64,000 nt of DNA from Devosia sp. YR412. GTDB lineage: Bacteria; Pseudomonadota; Alphaproteobacteria; Rhizobiales; Devosiaceae. The notes below the pieces were generated by a model that was not told the DNA's origin, ran no database searches, and saw only the letters and a list, made by a program, of their open reading frames with translations. Positions 38,315 to 47,038 of this stretch are shown here, in pieces (the first letter of the stretch is position 1; each line of letters starts with the position of its first letter). The translations under genes were made by a program, and so were the position numbers. The stretch lies in contig NZ_FOFL01000002.1 of the NCBI RefSeq assembly GCF_900110945.1, forward strand, positions 620,001-684,000, written 5' to 3'.

Positions 38315-39091
38315 ATGTATCAGCTGCTCGATCCCAGCCGCTTCGTCGTCTTCATCACCGGCGCCACCTCGGGCTTTGGCGCCGCCGCTGCCCGTCGCTA
38401 TGTCGCCGCCGGTGGCAAGGTGATCGCAACCGGCCGTCGCAAGGAGCGTCTGGTCGAGCTGCAGAACGAACTCGGGGCCGAGAACGTCCATATCGCCGAG
38501 CTCGATGTACAGGACCGCAAGGCCATCGACGCGGTGATCGCCGCCCTGCCCCCAGAATTTGCCAATATCAATATCGTTCTCGCCAACGCCGGCCTGGCGC
38601 TCGGCCTGCAACCCGCCGCAGAGACCGATATCACTGACTGGGAGACGATGATCGCGACCAACATCACCGGCCTCGCCTATACCGTCCGCGCCCTGCTGCC
38701 TGGCCTGATCGCGCGCGGCGGTGGTCATATCGTGACGCTGGGCTCGGTGGCCGGCGACTACCCCTATCCGGGCGGCTCGGTCTATGGCGCGACCAAGGCT
38801 TTCGTAAAGCAGCTGGCGCTGAACCTGCGCTCGGACGTGCAGGGCAAGAATGTCCGCGTCACCAATATCGAGCCGGGCCTCACCGAAACCGAATTCTCGC
38901 TCGTCCGCTTCAAGGGCGACGAGGGCAAGGCCGCCAAGCCCTATGAAGGCACCAAGGCTATGAATGCCGAGGACATTGCCGAGACCATCTTCTGGTCCAC
39001 CACCCTGCCCGCCCATGTCAACGTCAACCGCCTGCAGGTGATGGCCACGACCCAGGCCTTTGGCCCCTTTGATATCTATCGCGAAAGCTGA
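38315..39091 (+). CDS. ydfG: NADP-dependent 3-hydroxy acid dehydrogenase (YdfG-like SDR)
   Basis: A 258-residue short-chain dehydrogenase. The start at 38315 (MYQLLDPSRF) is preferred to an earlier in-frame Met because AGGAC precedes it. Visible are the cofactor loop TGATSGFGAAAARRY, the NADP-selective ATGRRKERL, NAG, Ser in LGSVAGDYPYPGG and Tyr-Lys in VYGATKAFVKQ. The segment IEPGLTETEFSLVRFKGDEG and the ending THVN-like LPAHVNVNRLQVM match YdfG, which acts on serine, threonine and malonic semialdehyde. It lies just upstream of, and probably separate from, the demethylase-like module. Confidence 0.88.
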   Translation: MYQLLDPSRFVVFITGATSGFGAAAARRYVAAGGKVIATGRRKERLVELQNELGAENVHIAELDVQDRKAIDAVIAALPPEFANINIVLANAGLALGLQPAAETDITDWETMIATNITGLAYTVRALLPGLIARGGGHIVTLGSVAGDYPYPGGSVYGATKAFVKQLALNLRSDVQGKNVRVTNIEPGLTETEFSLVRFKGDEGKAAKPYEGTKAMNAEDIAETIFWSTTLPAHVNVNRLQVMATTQAFGPFDIYRES

Positions 39092-39112
39092 TCCATGAGC
39101 TTGGCGCATGAC

Positions 39113-39160
39113 CCCTGTCGGCAGGTTCCTGCTGACAGGGTTCTGTCATGCGCCTATGCT
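39113..39160 (+). promoter_or_regulatory. promoter with palindromic operator upstream of the NdmCDE-like module
   Basis: An inverted repeat with 13-base arms (39113-39125 and 39128-39140, one mismatch, two-base centre) overlaps a good -35 box CTGACA (39132-39137). After a 17-base spacer comes -10 TATGCT (39155-39160). The transcription start would fall near 39167, shortly before the ATG at 39185. A palindrome on the -35 box is the classic position for a repressor (TetR/GntR-like). It could also act as a terminator for ydfG, but no U-tract follows. Confidence 0.6.
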
Positions 39161-39184
39161 CGCCGCCAAATGTTGAGAGCCGCT

Positions 39185-40078
39185 ATGTCCGCCATCGATC
39201 CCATCACCCGCGACCTCTGGCAGGTTATTGCCGCCACCGAGGAAATTCCCGTCGGCGTGGTCGAAACCACGCTGCTGCTCGATACCCGTCTGGCCCTGAC
39301 CCGCGACCGCGACGGCAATCCCGTCGTCTGGCTGCGCAGCGATGAGGAACAGGGCGACGAGATCGACCCCGAGAGCATTCTCGACCGCCTGCCGGTCCTC
39401 ACCGGCTATGGCTATATCTGGACCAGCCTCGGCAATCCGCCCAAGGAACTGTTCCCGATCCCCGAATATGCCGAGAGCGACCGCGTCAACATGAGCTGCG
39501 GCTCGATCGGCATCCATGTCTCGGCCCCGCGGGCCGTCGAAAACTTCCTCGACATGGGGCACTTCCCTTACGTCCACACCGATATCCTCGGCTCCGAACC
39601 CCATACCGAGGTCAAGGAATATGACGTCGAGGTGTCCGAAGAACGCGACGAGGTGCTGGCCACCAGGTGCAAGTTCATCCAGCCGCGTGCCGCCAAATCG
39701 GCCACCGAGCCGATGGAAGTCGAATATGTCTATCGCGTGCCGCATCCCTTCTGCTCGGTGCTCTATAAATCCTGCCCGGAAGACGAGGGCCGCCGCGACG
39801 TCATCGCCATCTTCCTGCAGCCGATGACCAAGGAGCGCTGCCGCGCCCATCTGCTGCAGTCGATGATTGACAGCACATCCACTATCACCGACCTGCGCCG
39901 CTTCCAGCAGACCATTTTTGGCCAGGACAAGCCGATCCTCGAAAACCAGTTTCCCAAGCGTCTGCCTCTGGATCCGCGCTCGGAAACCCCGATCCGCGCC
40001 GACAAATCCGCCATCGCCTATCGCCGCTGGCTATCGCAGAAGGGCATTACTTACGGCACGATTCCCGTCGCGAGCTGA
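39185..40078 (+). CDS. Rieske-less ring-hydroxylating/N-demethylase oxygenase subunit (NdmC-like)
   Basis: A 297-residue protein made of the catalytic half of a Rieske oxygenase alpha subunit. The mononuclear iron motif is intact: Asn120, Asp123, His126 and His131 in VENFLDMGHFPYVH. The N-terminal region starts like other family members (ITRDLWQVIAATEEIPVG, TTLLLDTRLALTRDRDGNPV). Where the Rieske CxH...CxxH ligands should be (about 50-85) there is an acidic stretch without a Cys-His pair. NdmC of Pseudomonas putida CBB5 has the same defect and borrows the Rieske centre of NdmD. The ATG at 39185 is chosen because the promoter/operator ends at 39160. Confidence 0.8.
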   Translation: MSAIDPITRDLWQVIAATEEIPVGVVETTLLLDTRLALTRDRDGNPVVWLRSDEEQGDEIDPESILDRLPVLTGYGYIWTSLGNPPKELFPIPEYAESDRVNMSCGSIGIHVSAPRAVENFLDMGHFPYVHTDILGSEPHTEVKEYDVEVSEERDEVLATRCKFIQPRAAKSATEPMEVEYVYRVPHPFCSVLYKSCPEDEGRRDVIAIFLQPMTKERCRAHLLQSMIDSTSTITDLRRFQQTIFGQDKPILENQFPKRLPLDPRSETPIRADKSAIAYRRWLSQKGITYGTIPVAS

Positions 40079-40164
40079 TCCAGACCGCAAGCCTCGTACG
40101 CCAGGGCTTGCCGAAGACGACCTCATCCGATCGTGGCGCGATCTCGAACATTTCGGATGACCGC

Positions 40165-41862
40165 ATGACGCTCAGCCTTTCCGATCCCACCTGGTACCCG
40201 ATCGCCTCCAGCGACGACCTGCCCTTCCGCCATGTCTATCAGGGCCAATTGCTGGGCCGCGAACTGGCGGTCTGGCGCGCCGATGATGGCAATGTCAACG
40301 TCTGGGAAAACCGCTGCCTGCATCGTGGTGTGCGCCTCTCGATCGGCGTCAACGAGGGCGGCGAGCTGAAATGCCAGTACCACGGCTGGCGCTATGCCAA
40401 CCGCTCGGCCGGCTGCACCTATATCCCCGCCCATCCCGCCGATGCCCCGGCCCGCCGTATCCAGAACCGCACCTATCCGGTACGCGAGGCCTATGGCCTG
40501 ATCTGGTCGGCCGCCAATGACGACCAGCCCTTCCGTCCCTTCCCGGGCGCAGAAGGCCATGACTGGTTCCCGCTCCGCCCCATGCCGGTCAATGCCGCGC
40601 CCGAGGATGTGCTGGCCGCGCTTTCGGCCCTCGCGCCGGACGACCAGCCGGCCGACCTGATGCCCGGCCTGAGCCTCCGCTTCGGCGGCACCTATTATTT
40701 CGTTCAGCCGGTCGATGCCGGCCGCGCCGTGATCCGTGGCCTGCTGGCGACCCAGCCCGACGCGACCACCCTGCGCCACTACAACGAACTGCTCTCCAAG
40801 CTCCGCGACCGCCTCGAACGCGCTGCCGCCAAGAAACCGGCGCCGGAGCCCTTAAAGCCCGCCTTCGAAAAGGTCTCGGCCGAACTCTCGACCATGCCCG
40901 AGATCGCCGTGCCGCGCGGCAATACGATCACCGTGGTGGTCAAGCGCAAATGGACCAGCGCCGATGGCGTCATTGGCTTCGAGCTGGCCGCCCGCGACGG
41001 TCACCTGCCCACCTTCCAGCCCGGCGCCCATATCGACCTGCACCTGCCCAATGGCATGACGCGGCAATATTCCATCACCAATGGCCCCGGCGACCTGATG
41101 AGCTATGTCATCGGCGTCAAGCAGGAGAGCGCCAGCAAGGGCGGTTCCAAGGTGCTGGTCGAAACCGTGCGCGAGGGCGATCTGCTCGCCATTTCCGAAC
41201 CGCGCAACAATTTCCCGCTGCGCCGCGACGCCACCCGCACCGTGCTGATTGCCGGCGGCATCGGCATCACGCCGCTGCTGTCGATGGCCCGCTTCCTCGA
41301 CAAGTCGAGCCTCAATTACGAACTGCATTATTTCACCCGCGCCGGCGACGTCGCCTTCCGCAGCGAGTTGGAAGCCCTGCATGGCAAGGTGATCTTCCAC
41401 ACCGGCCTGCCGCGCGCCGAGATCGGCCTGACCATCGCCTCGGCGCTGGGCCAGTGGTCCATGGCCCAGCATGTCTATGTCTGCGGCCCCTCGGCCATGC
41501 TGGAAACCGTGCGCAGCACGGCGGCTGCGCAAGGCTGGCCGGACGAGGCGATCCACTTCGAATATTTCAAGAATGACAAGGTCATCGACGACAGCTCGGC
41601 CTTCGAGGTGGAACTGGCGCGCTCGGCCATGACCCTGCATGTTCCCTCGGGCAAGACCATATTAGAAGTCATGCGCGACAATGGCCTGACCGTCCCCAGC
41701 TCCTGCGAACAGGGCGCCTGCGGCACGTGTTTGACCACCGTCATCGAGGGCGAGGTCGATCATCAGGACGTCTATCTCAACGACAGCGAAAAACGCTCCA
41801 ACTCCTGCATGATGACCTGCGTCAGCCGTGCCAAATCCCCACGCCTCGTGCTGGATATCTGA
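40165..41862 (+). CDS. Rieske-containing oxygenase reductase (NdmD-like): Rieske + flavin/NAD + plant-type ferredoxin
   Basis: A 565-residue three-domain electron-transfer protein. The N-terminal Rieske domain has ligands Cys51, His53, Cys70 and His73 (ENRCLHRGVR, CQYHGW). A ferredoxin-reductase module follows (about 250-480) with flavin motif RQYSITNG, NAD motif AGGIGITPLLSM and VYVCGPSAMLE. The C-terminal [2Fe-2S] ferredoxin has Cys514, Cys519, Cys522 and Cys552. Ordinary Rieske reductases lack the first domain; NdmD of caffeine-degrading P. putida has it. The start at 40165 (MTLSLSDPTWYPIA) is chosen by family fit; an in-frame Met at 40108 is possible. Confidence 0.85.
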   Translation: MTLSLSDPTWYPIASSDDLPFRHVYQGQLLGRELAVWRADDGNVNVWENRCLHRGVRLSIGVNEGGELKCQYHGWRYANRSAGCTYIPAHPADAPARRIQNRTYPVREAYGLIWSAANDDQPFRPFPGAEGHDWFPLRPMPVNAAPEDVLAALSALAPDDQPADLMPGLSLRFGGTYYFVQPVDAGRAVIRGLLATQPDATTLRHYNELLSKLRDRLERAAAKKPAPEPLKPAFEKVSAELSTMPEIAVPRGNTITVVVKRKWTSADGVIGFELAARDGHLPTFQPGAHIDLHLPNGMTRQYSITNGPGDLMSYVIGVKQESASKGGSKVLVETVREGDLLAISEPRNNFPLRRDATRTVLIAGGIGITPLLSMARFLDKSSLNYELHYFTRAGDVAFRSELEALHGKVIFHTGLPRAEIGLTIASALGQWSMAQHVYVCGPSAMLETVRSTAAAQGWPDEAIHFEYFKNDKVIDDSSAFEVELARSAMTLHVPSGKTILEVMRDNGLTVPSSCEQGACGTCLTTVIEGEVDHQDVYLNDSEKRSNSCMMTCVSRAKSPRLVLDI

Positions 41863-41865
41863 CCC

Positions 41866-42516
41866 ATGGCCATCACCCTTTACGACTTCGAACTCTCCGG
41901 CAATTGCTACAAGCTGCGGCTGCTGATGAATATTCTCGGCCTGCCCTTCGACATCGTGCCGGTGGATTTCTTCCCCGGACGCCAGCACAAGGCCGACTGG
42001 TTCCTGCGCATGAACCCCTTCGGGCAATTGCCGGTGCTCAAGGACGACGGCCTGACCCTGTCGGACTCAGGCGCCATCCTCGCCTATCTGGCCAAGACAT
42101 ACGACACGACGGGCCAATGGTTTCCCGATGCCCCCGCGATCACCGCCGAAGTGCTGCGCTGGCATGTCGTCGCCGATGACATCACCGCCAGCTCATCCGC
42201 CGCCCGCCTGGCGCTGGGCTATGGCTATGACTTCGATATCCCAAAGGTGCAGAAGCAGGCCCATCGCATCTTCCGCCTGATGGACGAGCATCTGTGGTTC
42301 GGCGAGCGCGAGGGTCGCGACTGGCTCTGCTCACCCGCTCATCCCACCACTGCCGATATCGCCTGCTTCCCCTATGTGATGCTGAGCGAAGAAGGCGGTA
42401 TCGGCCGCGAGGATTACCCGGCGCTCCGCCGCTGGACCGATCGCGTGCGGCGGATACCGGGCTTTACGGTGATGTCCGGCATCTTTCCGGCCGGACGGGC
42501 TTTGCAGACCGCCTAG
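41866..42516 (+). CDS. glutathione S-transferase-like protein (NdmE-like)
   Basis: A 216-residue GST fold. The N-terminal thioredoxin-like domain has LYDFELSGNCYKLRLLMNIL and the cis-Pro/Ser region NPFGQLPVLKDDGLTLSDSG; the C-terminal helical domain includes PTTADIACFPYVML. It starts three bases after the NdmD-like stop. In P. putida CBB5 the GST-like NdmE forms a complex with NdmC and NdmD and is needed for activity. The same gene trio here suggests a structural role rather than a detoxifying transferase. Its stop overlaps the convergent membrane-protein stop (42513-42516). Confidence 0.8.
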   Translation: MAITLYDFELSGNCYKLRLLMNILGLPFDIVPVDFFPGRQHKADWFLRMNPFGQLPVLKDDGLTLSDSGAILAYLAKTYDTTGQWFPDAPAITAEVLRWHVVADDITASSSAARLALGYGYDFDIPKVQKQAHRIFRLMDEHLWFGEREGRDWLCSPAHPTTADIACFPYVMLSEEGGIGREDYPALRRWTDRVRRIPGFTVMSGIFPAGRALQTA

Positions 42517-43637
42517 TTCTTGGTCTTGCTGGCGGCGACTTTCCAGCTGGTAAAGTCCTCCGCCACGCAGCCATAAGGCGCACGTTCATCGCCGAAACGC
42601 TCATAAAGCTGGGTACAGGCCCAGCTGTTGAGCGGCTCGGGCATCAGGTTGTTGATCTCGATCCCGACCGAGTCAAAGGCATCGCCGGCACTGGTCGCAT
42701 AATAGATCCAATAGCCGAAAATGCCGATCACCATCAGCACCAGCACGCTGCCACCGGCCAGCAACCCACGCAGCGCGCGCTTGCCCGCGGACGGCTTGGC
42801 CTTCTCGACCACGGCTGCCGCGCCGCGGCCCTCCTGCTGCGTGTCGAAACTGGCCAGCGCCAATTGCCGCTCGGCATCGCTCAGTTCCAGCCGGTCCAGA
42901 TTGCTGTCGAGCAGCACCGGCAAGGCGATGTTTTCCGATTTGACGGCCACGCCATAGAGTCTGCCCTTCTCATCCACCGCCATCAGCGGCGCCTGACCAT
43001 CCTCGAACTTGGTGCGGGTAATGTGGCCCTTGCGCTTGCCATCCTTGACGGCAAAATAGCCGACAAACTGCGCATTGCGCTTCTTGTCGACGCCCGCCAC
43101 ATCGACCGGCACCACGGTCAGCCGGCCCGGCACCGCGGCAGTGCGATTAGCCCGCGAGGCCTGATACGCGCCCCAGAACATGGCCAGCGGACCACCGACG
43201 AACAGCGCCATGAACACGGCAAACACCGCCAGCCGGTTCCACAGCATGTCGAGACCGAGGCTCACCGTCGCCAGCTCAGGCTTGTCGCGCGAAATCACCA
43301 GATCGACCTCATAGTCGCCGCTGGAGAAATCAACGAAGGCCAGCGAGACATGGGTGTCATAGCTCTGCCCGCCATAGTCATAGACCAGCCGTGCCTCGCA
43401 ATCGGTCAGCCCGCGCCGCGTACTGCATTCGCCATCAAGGATTTCGCCGGTCGGCATGGTCAGCGGATTCTGGCTGATCTGCCAGTCGCGCCACAGGCCA
43501 GGCCCCTGCCAGATGGCAAGGCCAATTGCCATCGCACTCAGCAGCACCACGGTAAACAGCATGGCCGCGGGCGCCGCGACCGGACGACCGGTCAGCGCGA
43601 TCGTCCTGTTGGGCAGGGGAAGGTCGACAAAGCTCAT
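42513..43637 (-). CDS. hypothetical membrane protein
   Basis: A 374-residue protein starting at ATG 43637 (MSFVDLPLPNRTIALTG). Three hydrophobic segments are visible, near residues 23-45, 132-155 and 290-312. Between the first two lies a periplasmic part with paired cysteines (GECSTRRGLTDCEARLVYDY), DUF3592-like in flavour. The region after the second segment is cytoplasmic and soluble, and the C-terminus has two more cysteines (WACTQLY, YGCVAED). I do not recognise the family. The frame stays open upstream into the LysR gene, but that extension is a shadow. Confidence 0.6.
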   Translation of the reverse strand: MSFVDLPLPNRTIALTGRPVAAPAAMLFTVVLLSAMAIGLAIWQGPGLWRDWQISQNPLTMPTGEILDGECSTRRGLTDCEARLVYDYGGQSYDTHVSLAFVDFSSGDYEVDLVISRDKPELATVSLGLDMLWNRLAVFAVFMALFVGGPLAMFWGAYQASRANRTAAVPGRLTVVPVDVAGVDKKRNAQFVGYFAVKDGKRKGHITRTKFEDGQAPLMAVDEKGRLYGVAVKSENIALPVLLDSNLDRLELSDAERQLALASFDTQQEGRGAAAVVEKAKPSAGKRALRGLLAGGSVLVLMVIGIFGYWIYYATSAGDAFDSVGIEINNLMPEPLNSWACTQLYERFGDERAPYGCVAEDFTSWKVAASKTKN

Positions 43638-43713
43638 GGGATGGACTCGCGCCAAGGGAATAATATCCGGACTTGTACGTAATCCGCCGCGATCACGCAA
43701 ACGCGAGCCCGGC

Positions 43714-44610
43714 TCACAGCCAGGTCTGCAAACGCGGCACCATGAAATCGAGGAAAAGCCGGATCCGGTGCGGCACATGCCGGCCACCAAGATAGAGCGC
43801 ATGCACCTCATCCATGTCGCCATCGCCAAAGCCGGGCAACACTTCCACGAGGCGCCCACTGGCCAGATCGTCGCGCACGTGGAAATCGCCGAGCCGCGCC
43901 AGCCCCACGCCGGCCAACGCCATGCGCCGCACCGTCTCGCCATTATTGGCCAAGAGGCTGCCCGAAATGGCGCGATCCACCGTGCGGCCGCCATGGTTGA
44001 GCGGCCACACCGGCCCGGCGCGGCGGAAGTTGAAGCCGAGGCAATTGTGCCGGTCGAGATCGTCGATCGTGGCCGGCGTGCCGTACTGCTCGAAGTAGGC
44101 CGGTGTCGCCACGATGCGGCGCTTTGCCGAGCCGATGCGGCGGGCCACCAGGCTGGAATCGGCCAGCGGCCCGATGCGGAAGGCAATGTCGGTGCGGTCG
44201 AGATAGAGGTCGACGATCTCGTCCGACAGCGACAGGTCGACCACGATATTGGGATGGGCCTGCCAGAAAGCCGGTAGCAGCGGCTCGACTCCATGCACGC
44301 CAAAACCCACCGAAGCATTGACCCGCACAATGCCGCTGGTGCTGGAGGCCCCCGAGGTCAGCTCGCGCTCGAAATCGTCGAACTCCCCCACCATGGCCTT
44401 GCCGCGCTCATAATACAGCCGCCCCTCATTGGTCAGCGACAGCCGCCGGGTCGAGCGCTCCATCAGCCGCACGCCCAGCCGCGCCTCGATCCGCCCGATC
44501 AGCTTGCTGACCGTGGACGGCGTCATGCCCATCAGGCGGGCGGCTTCCGAAAAGCTGCCCGTCTCTACCACGCGCAGGAAAACCTGCAATTCGCCGATGC
44601 GATTATCCAT
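43714..44610 (-). CDS. LysR family transcriptional regulator
   Basis: A 298-residue LysR regulator. The N-terminal winged helix is LQVFLRVVETGSFSEAARLM followed by TPSTVSKLIGRIEARLGVRL. The effector domain occupies about 90-298 (GIVRVNASVGFGVHGVEPLL). The ATG at 44610 is chosen because GGAGG lies five bases upstream. The gene is divergent from the MFS gene at 44803 (192 bases between), the usual arrangement when a LysR protein controls its neighbour. It belongs to the CrgA/DsdC-like group that starts with an N-terminal MDN-type sequence. Ligand unknown. Confidence 0.9.
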   Translation of the reverse strand: MDNRIGELQVFLRVVETGSFSEAARLMGMTPSTVSKLIGRIEARLGVRLMERSTRRLSLTNEGRLYYERGKAMVGEFDDFERELTSGASSTSGIVRVNASVGFGVHGVEPLLPAFWQAHPNIVVDLSLSDEIVDLYLDRTDIAFRIGPLADSSLVARRIGSAKRRIVATPAYFEQYGTPATIDDLDRHNCLGFNFRRAGPVWPLNHGGRTVDRAISGSLLANNGETVRRMALAGVGLARLGDFHVRDDLASGRLVEVLPGFGDGDMDEVHALYLGGRHVPHRIRLFLDFMVPRLQTWL

Positions 44611-44802
44611 CGCCGCCTCCAAAGTCCGGCTAAAACACTACGCACCAGCGCGCAATCTGTGAACTGGTTTCACGAGTGATGCGACCTTTCGGGGCATTAT
44701 CGCTGCCGGCAATCGGTGGCATCTATGCAGCATCGCAGATTGACCTCGCTTCGGCCGCCCCTCCCCGGCTCTGCCGCGCCTGGCTTTTCAGGACCTAGAC
44801 CT

Positions 44803-45969
44803 ATGAAATCCTCCTGGCCCCTTCTGGCGCTGGCTATTGGCGCTTTTGGCATTGGCACCACCGAATTTGCTCCCATGGGGCTGCTGCCCACCATCGCCAC
44901 TGGCGTTGGCGTCGATATCCCCACCGCGGGCCTTTTGGTCAGCGCCTATGCCATTGGCGTCATGCTCGGTGCGCCCGTCATGACGCTGCTGTTCGGCCGC
45001 CTGCGCACGCGCACGGCGCTGATCACGCTGATGGCCATCTTCACCCTGGGCAACCTGCTCTCGGCCATGGCGCCCGACTACTGGACGCTTTTGGCGGCCC
45101 GCCTCGTCACCAGCCTCAACCACGGCGCCTTTTTCGGCCTCGGCTCGATGGTTGCCGCCAGCCTCGTGCCCAAGGAAAAACAGGCGGCTGCCATTGCCAC
45201 CATGTTCATGGGCCTGACCATCGCCAATATCGGCGGCGTGCCGGCCGCCACCTGGATCGGCCAGCAGATCGGCTGGCGCGCCGCCTTCGGTGGCACGGCT
45301 GTGCTGGGCGTCGTCGCCATGCTGGCGCTTCTGGCTGCCCTGCCCAAGGGCGCCGTCGCGGCCCCGACCAATGTGCGCTCCGAGCTGACCGTCATCACCC
45401 GCACGCCGGTGCTGCTGGCCCTGCTGACCACCGTGCTCGGTGCCGGCGCCATGTTCACGCTCTACACCTATGTCGTGCCCATGCTCGAAACGCTGACCGC
45501 CGCGTCGCCGACTTTCATCACGCTGGCTCTGGTTTTGGTCGGTGTCGGCTTCACCATCGGCAATGGCCTGGGCGGCAGGCTGGCCGAATGGTCGCTCGAT
45601 GGCAGCATCAAGCTGTTCCTCGCCGCCATCACCGTGACGCTGATCGCCCTGCCCTTCCTGATGACCACTCAGGTCGGCGCGCTGATCGGCCTCTTCGCCT
45701 TCGGCATCGCCACCTTCGGCATCGTGCCACCGGTGCAGACCAAGGTCATGCAGGCGGCGAGCGCCGCGCCGGGTCTTGCGTCGTCGGTCAATATCGGCGC
45801 CTTCAACTTGGGCAATGCGCTGGGTGCAGCCGTCGGCGGCGTGGTGATTGCGCTCGACATCGGTCTGCCGGCCGTCTCCTTCGCCGGTGCCGCCGTCGCC
45901 GCCCTGGGCCTGCTGGTGGTCTTCATCAGCGCCCGCCGCCCGGCACTGGTCGCCCAGCCGGCTGAATAA
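44803..45969 (+). CDS. MFS transporter, DHA1 (AraJ/CmlA-like) exporter
   Basis: A 388-residue 12-helix major facilitator. The start at 44803 (MKSSWPLLALAIGAFGIGTT) has AGGA about ten bases upstream. Visible is the motif after helix 2, FGRLRTRTALITLMAIFTLG, and the family's EFAPMGLLPTIATGVGVDIP at the first loop. This subgroup exports sugars, purines or drugs (AraJ, PbuE, CmlA relatives). It is divergent from the LysR regulator. The nearby purine-demethylase-like module makes a purine substrate an open possibility, but nothing proves it. Confidence 0.88.
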   Translation: MKSSWPLLALAIGAFGIGTTEFAPMGLLPTIATGVGVDIPTAGLLVSAYAIGVMLGAPVMTLLFGRLRTRTALITLMAIFTLGNLLSAMAPDYWTLLAARLVTSLNHGAFFGLGSMVAASLVPKEKQAAAIATMFMGLTIANIGGVPAATWIGQQIGWRAAFGGTAVLGVVAMLALLAALPKGAVAAPTNVRSELTVITRTPVLLALLTTVLGAGAMFTLYTYVVPMLETLTAASPTFITLALVLVGVGFTIGNGLGGRLAEWSLDGSIKLFLAAITVTLIALPFLMTTQVGALIGLFAFGIATFGIVPPVQTKVMQAASAAPGLASSVNIGAFNLGNALGAAVGGVVIALDIGLPAVSFAGAAVAALGLLVVFISARRPALVAQPAE

Positions 45970-45994
45970 CAGAAAGGGCGGGCTTCGGTCCGCC

Positions 45995-47038
45995 CTAGTC
46001 CTTTGGCGGATACTGGTGGGTAACGCCCTGCCAATCGCGCACGGTAAAGCAGCCGTCGCTGCCCGAGATGACGCTGGCGCCAATCTCGGCCTTGCCGTGG
46101 CCACCGGGGATATCGAGGATATAGGTCGGCTGGGCGAGGCCGGAGATCCGCCCGCGCAACGCCGTCACCAACGCCTGCCCCTCGTCAATACTGACGCGGA
46201 AATGGCTGGTGCCGGGGGCAAGGTCGGGGTGATGCAGGTAATAGGGCTGCACCCGATTTTCGACGAAGAGCTTCATCAGCGCCGCCAGCGTCTCGACATC
46301 ATTATTGACACCCTTGAGCAACACCGACTGGCTGATCAGTGCCACGCCGCTGTCAGCCAGCAAGGCTATCGCCCTGCGAGACTCCGGCGTGAATTCGCGC
46401 GGATGATTGGCATGCACCGCCAGATAGGTAGTCTTGCCGCTGGCCTTCAGCGCCGCGACCATATCCGCATCCACCCGCTCCGGCTCGACCACCGGCACGC
46501 GGGTATGAAAACGTACAATCTTGACGTGCTCGATCCCGGCCAGCCGCTGCATGATCTGCATCAGCCGCCGTGGCGACAGCACCAGCGGATCGCCACCGGT
46601 GAGGATGACCTCCCAGATCTCGTCATGCTCGGCGATATAGGCAATCGCCGCATCGAGCTCGACCCCGGTCAGCGTCCCCAGCCCCTGCGGCCCGACCATT
46701 TCGCGGCGGAAACAGAAGCGGCAATAGACCGGGCAGACATGCACCGCCTTGAGCAGCACGCGGTCGGGATAGCGATGCACGATCCCTTCCACGGGCGAAT
46801 GCGTCAGGTCGCCGATCGGATCGGCCCGCTCATCCGGAGTAGTCACCAACTCCGCCAATGTGGGGACAAATTGGTGAGCCATTGGGTCATCGGGATTTGT
46901 CGGATCGATCAGCGCTGCCACGGCCGGCGTAATGCCGATGGCATATTTCGCCGCCACGGCCCCGAGGCCGGTCGCATCACTCACGAGACCCGATGCCACC
47001 AGCTCAGCAACGCTCTTGATAGGCCGGTGTGCGGTCAT
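45995..47038 (-). CDS. epmB: EF-P beta-lysylation protein EpmB (lysine 2,3-aminomutase family radical SAM enzyme)
   Basis: A 347-residue radical SAM enzyme. The iron-sulfur cysteines are Cys102, Cys106 and Cys109 in VCPVYCRFCFRR. PLP-binding Lys is expected near the C-terminus in ILDIPGGHGKAEIG. EpmB converts (S)-alpha-lysine to (R)-beta-lysine, which is then attached to elongation factor P. It is shorter than catabolic lysine 2,3-aminomutase, as expected for EpmB. It overlaps the epmA stop by four bases (ATGA), and efp lies just beyond, which supports this role rather than lysine fermentation. Confidence 0.9.
   Translation of the reverse strand: MTAHRPIKSVAELVASGLVSDATGLGAVAAKYAIGITPAVAALIDPTNPDDPMAHQFVPTLAELVTTPDERADPIGDLTHSPVEGIVHRYPDRVLLKAVHVCPVYCRFCFRREMVGPQGLGTLTGVELDAAIAYIAEHDEIWEVILTGGDPLVLSPRRLMQIMQRLAGIEHVKIVRFHTRVPVVEPERVDADMVAALKASGKTTYLAVHANHPREFTPESRRAIALLADSGVALISQSVLLKGVNNDVETLAALMKLFVENRVQPYYLHHPDLAPGTSHFRVSIDEGQALVTALRGRISGLAQPTYILDIPGGHGKAEIGASVISGSDGCFTVRDWQGVTHQYPPKD

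Noticed and set aside
39095..39184. An upstream ATG (39095) as the start of the NdmC-like gene
   Set aside because: The 30 extra codons lie across the palindrome and promoter boxes and show no family sequence.
42513..44330. A 605-codon minus-strand frame joining the membrane protein to sequence inside the LysR gene
   Set aside because: The upstream half is a shadow of LysR (Arg/Ser/Pro-rich nonsense). The membrane protein starts well at ATG 43637.
45995..47038. Catabolic lysine 2,3-aminomutase for the EpmB gene
   Set aside because: Shorter length, coupling to epmA and the adjacent efp with Lys34 favour EF-P modification.
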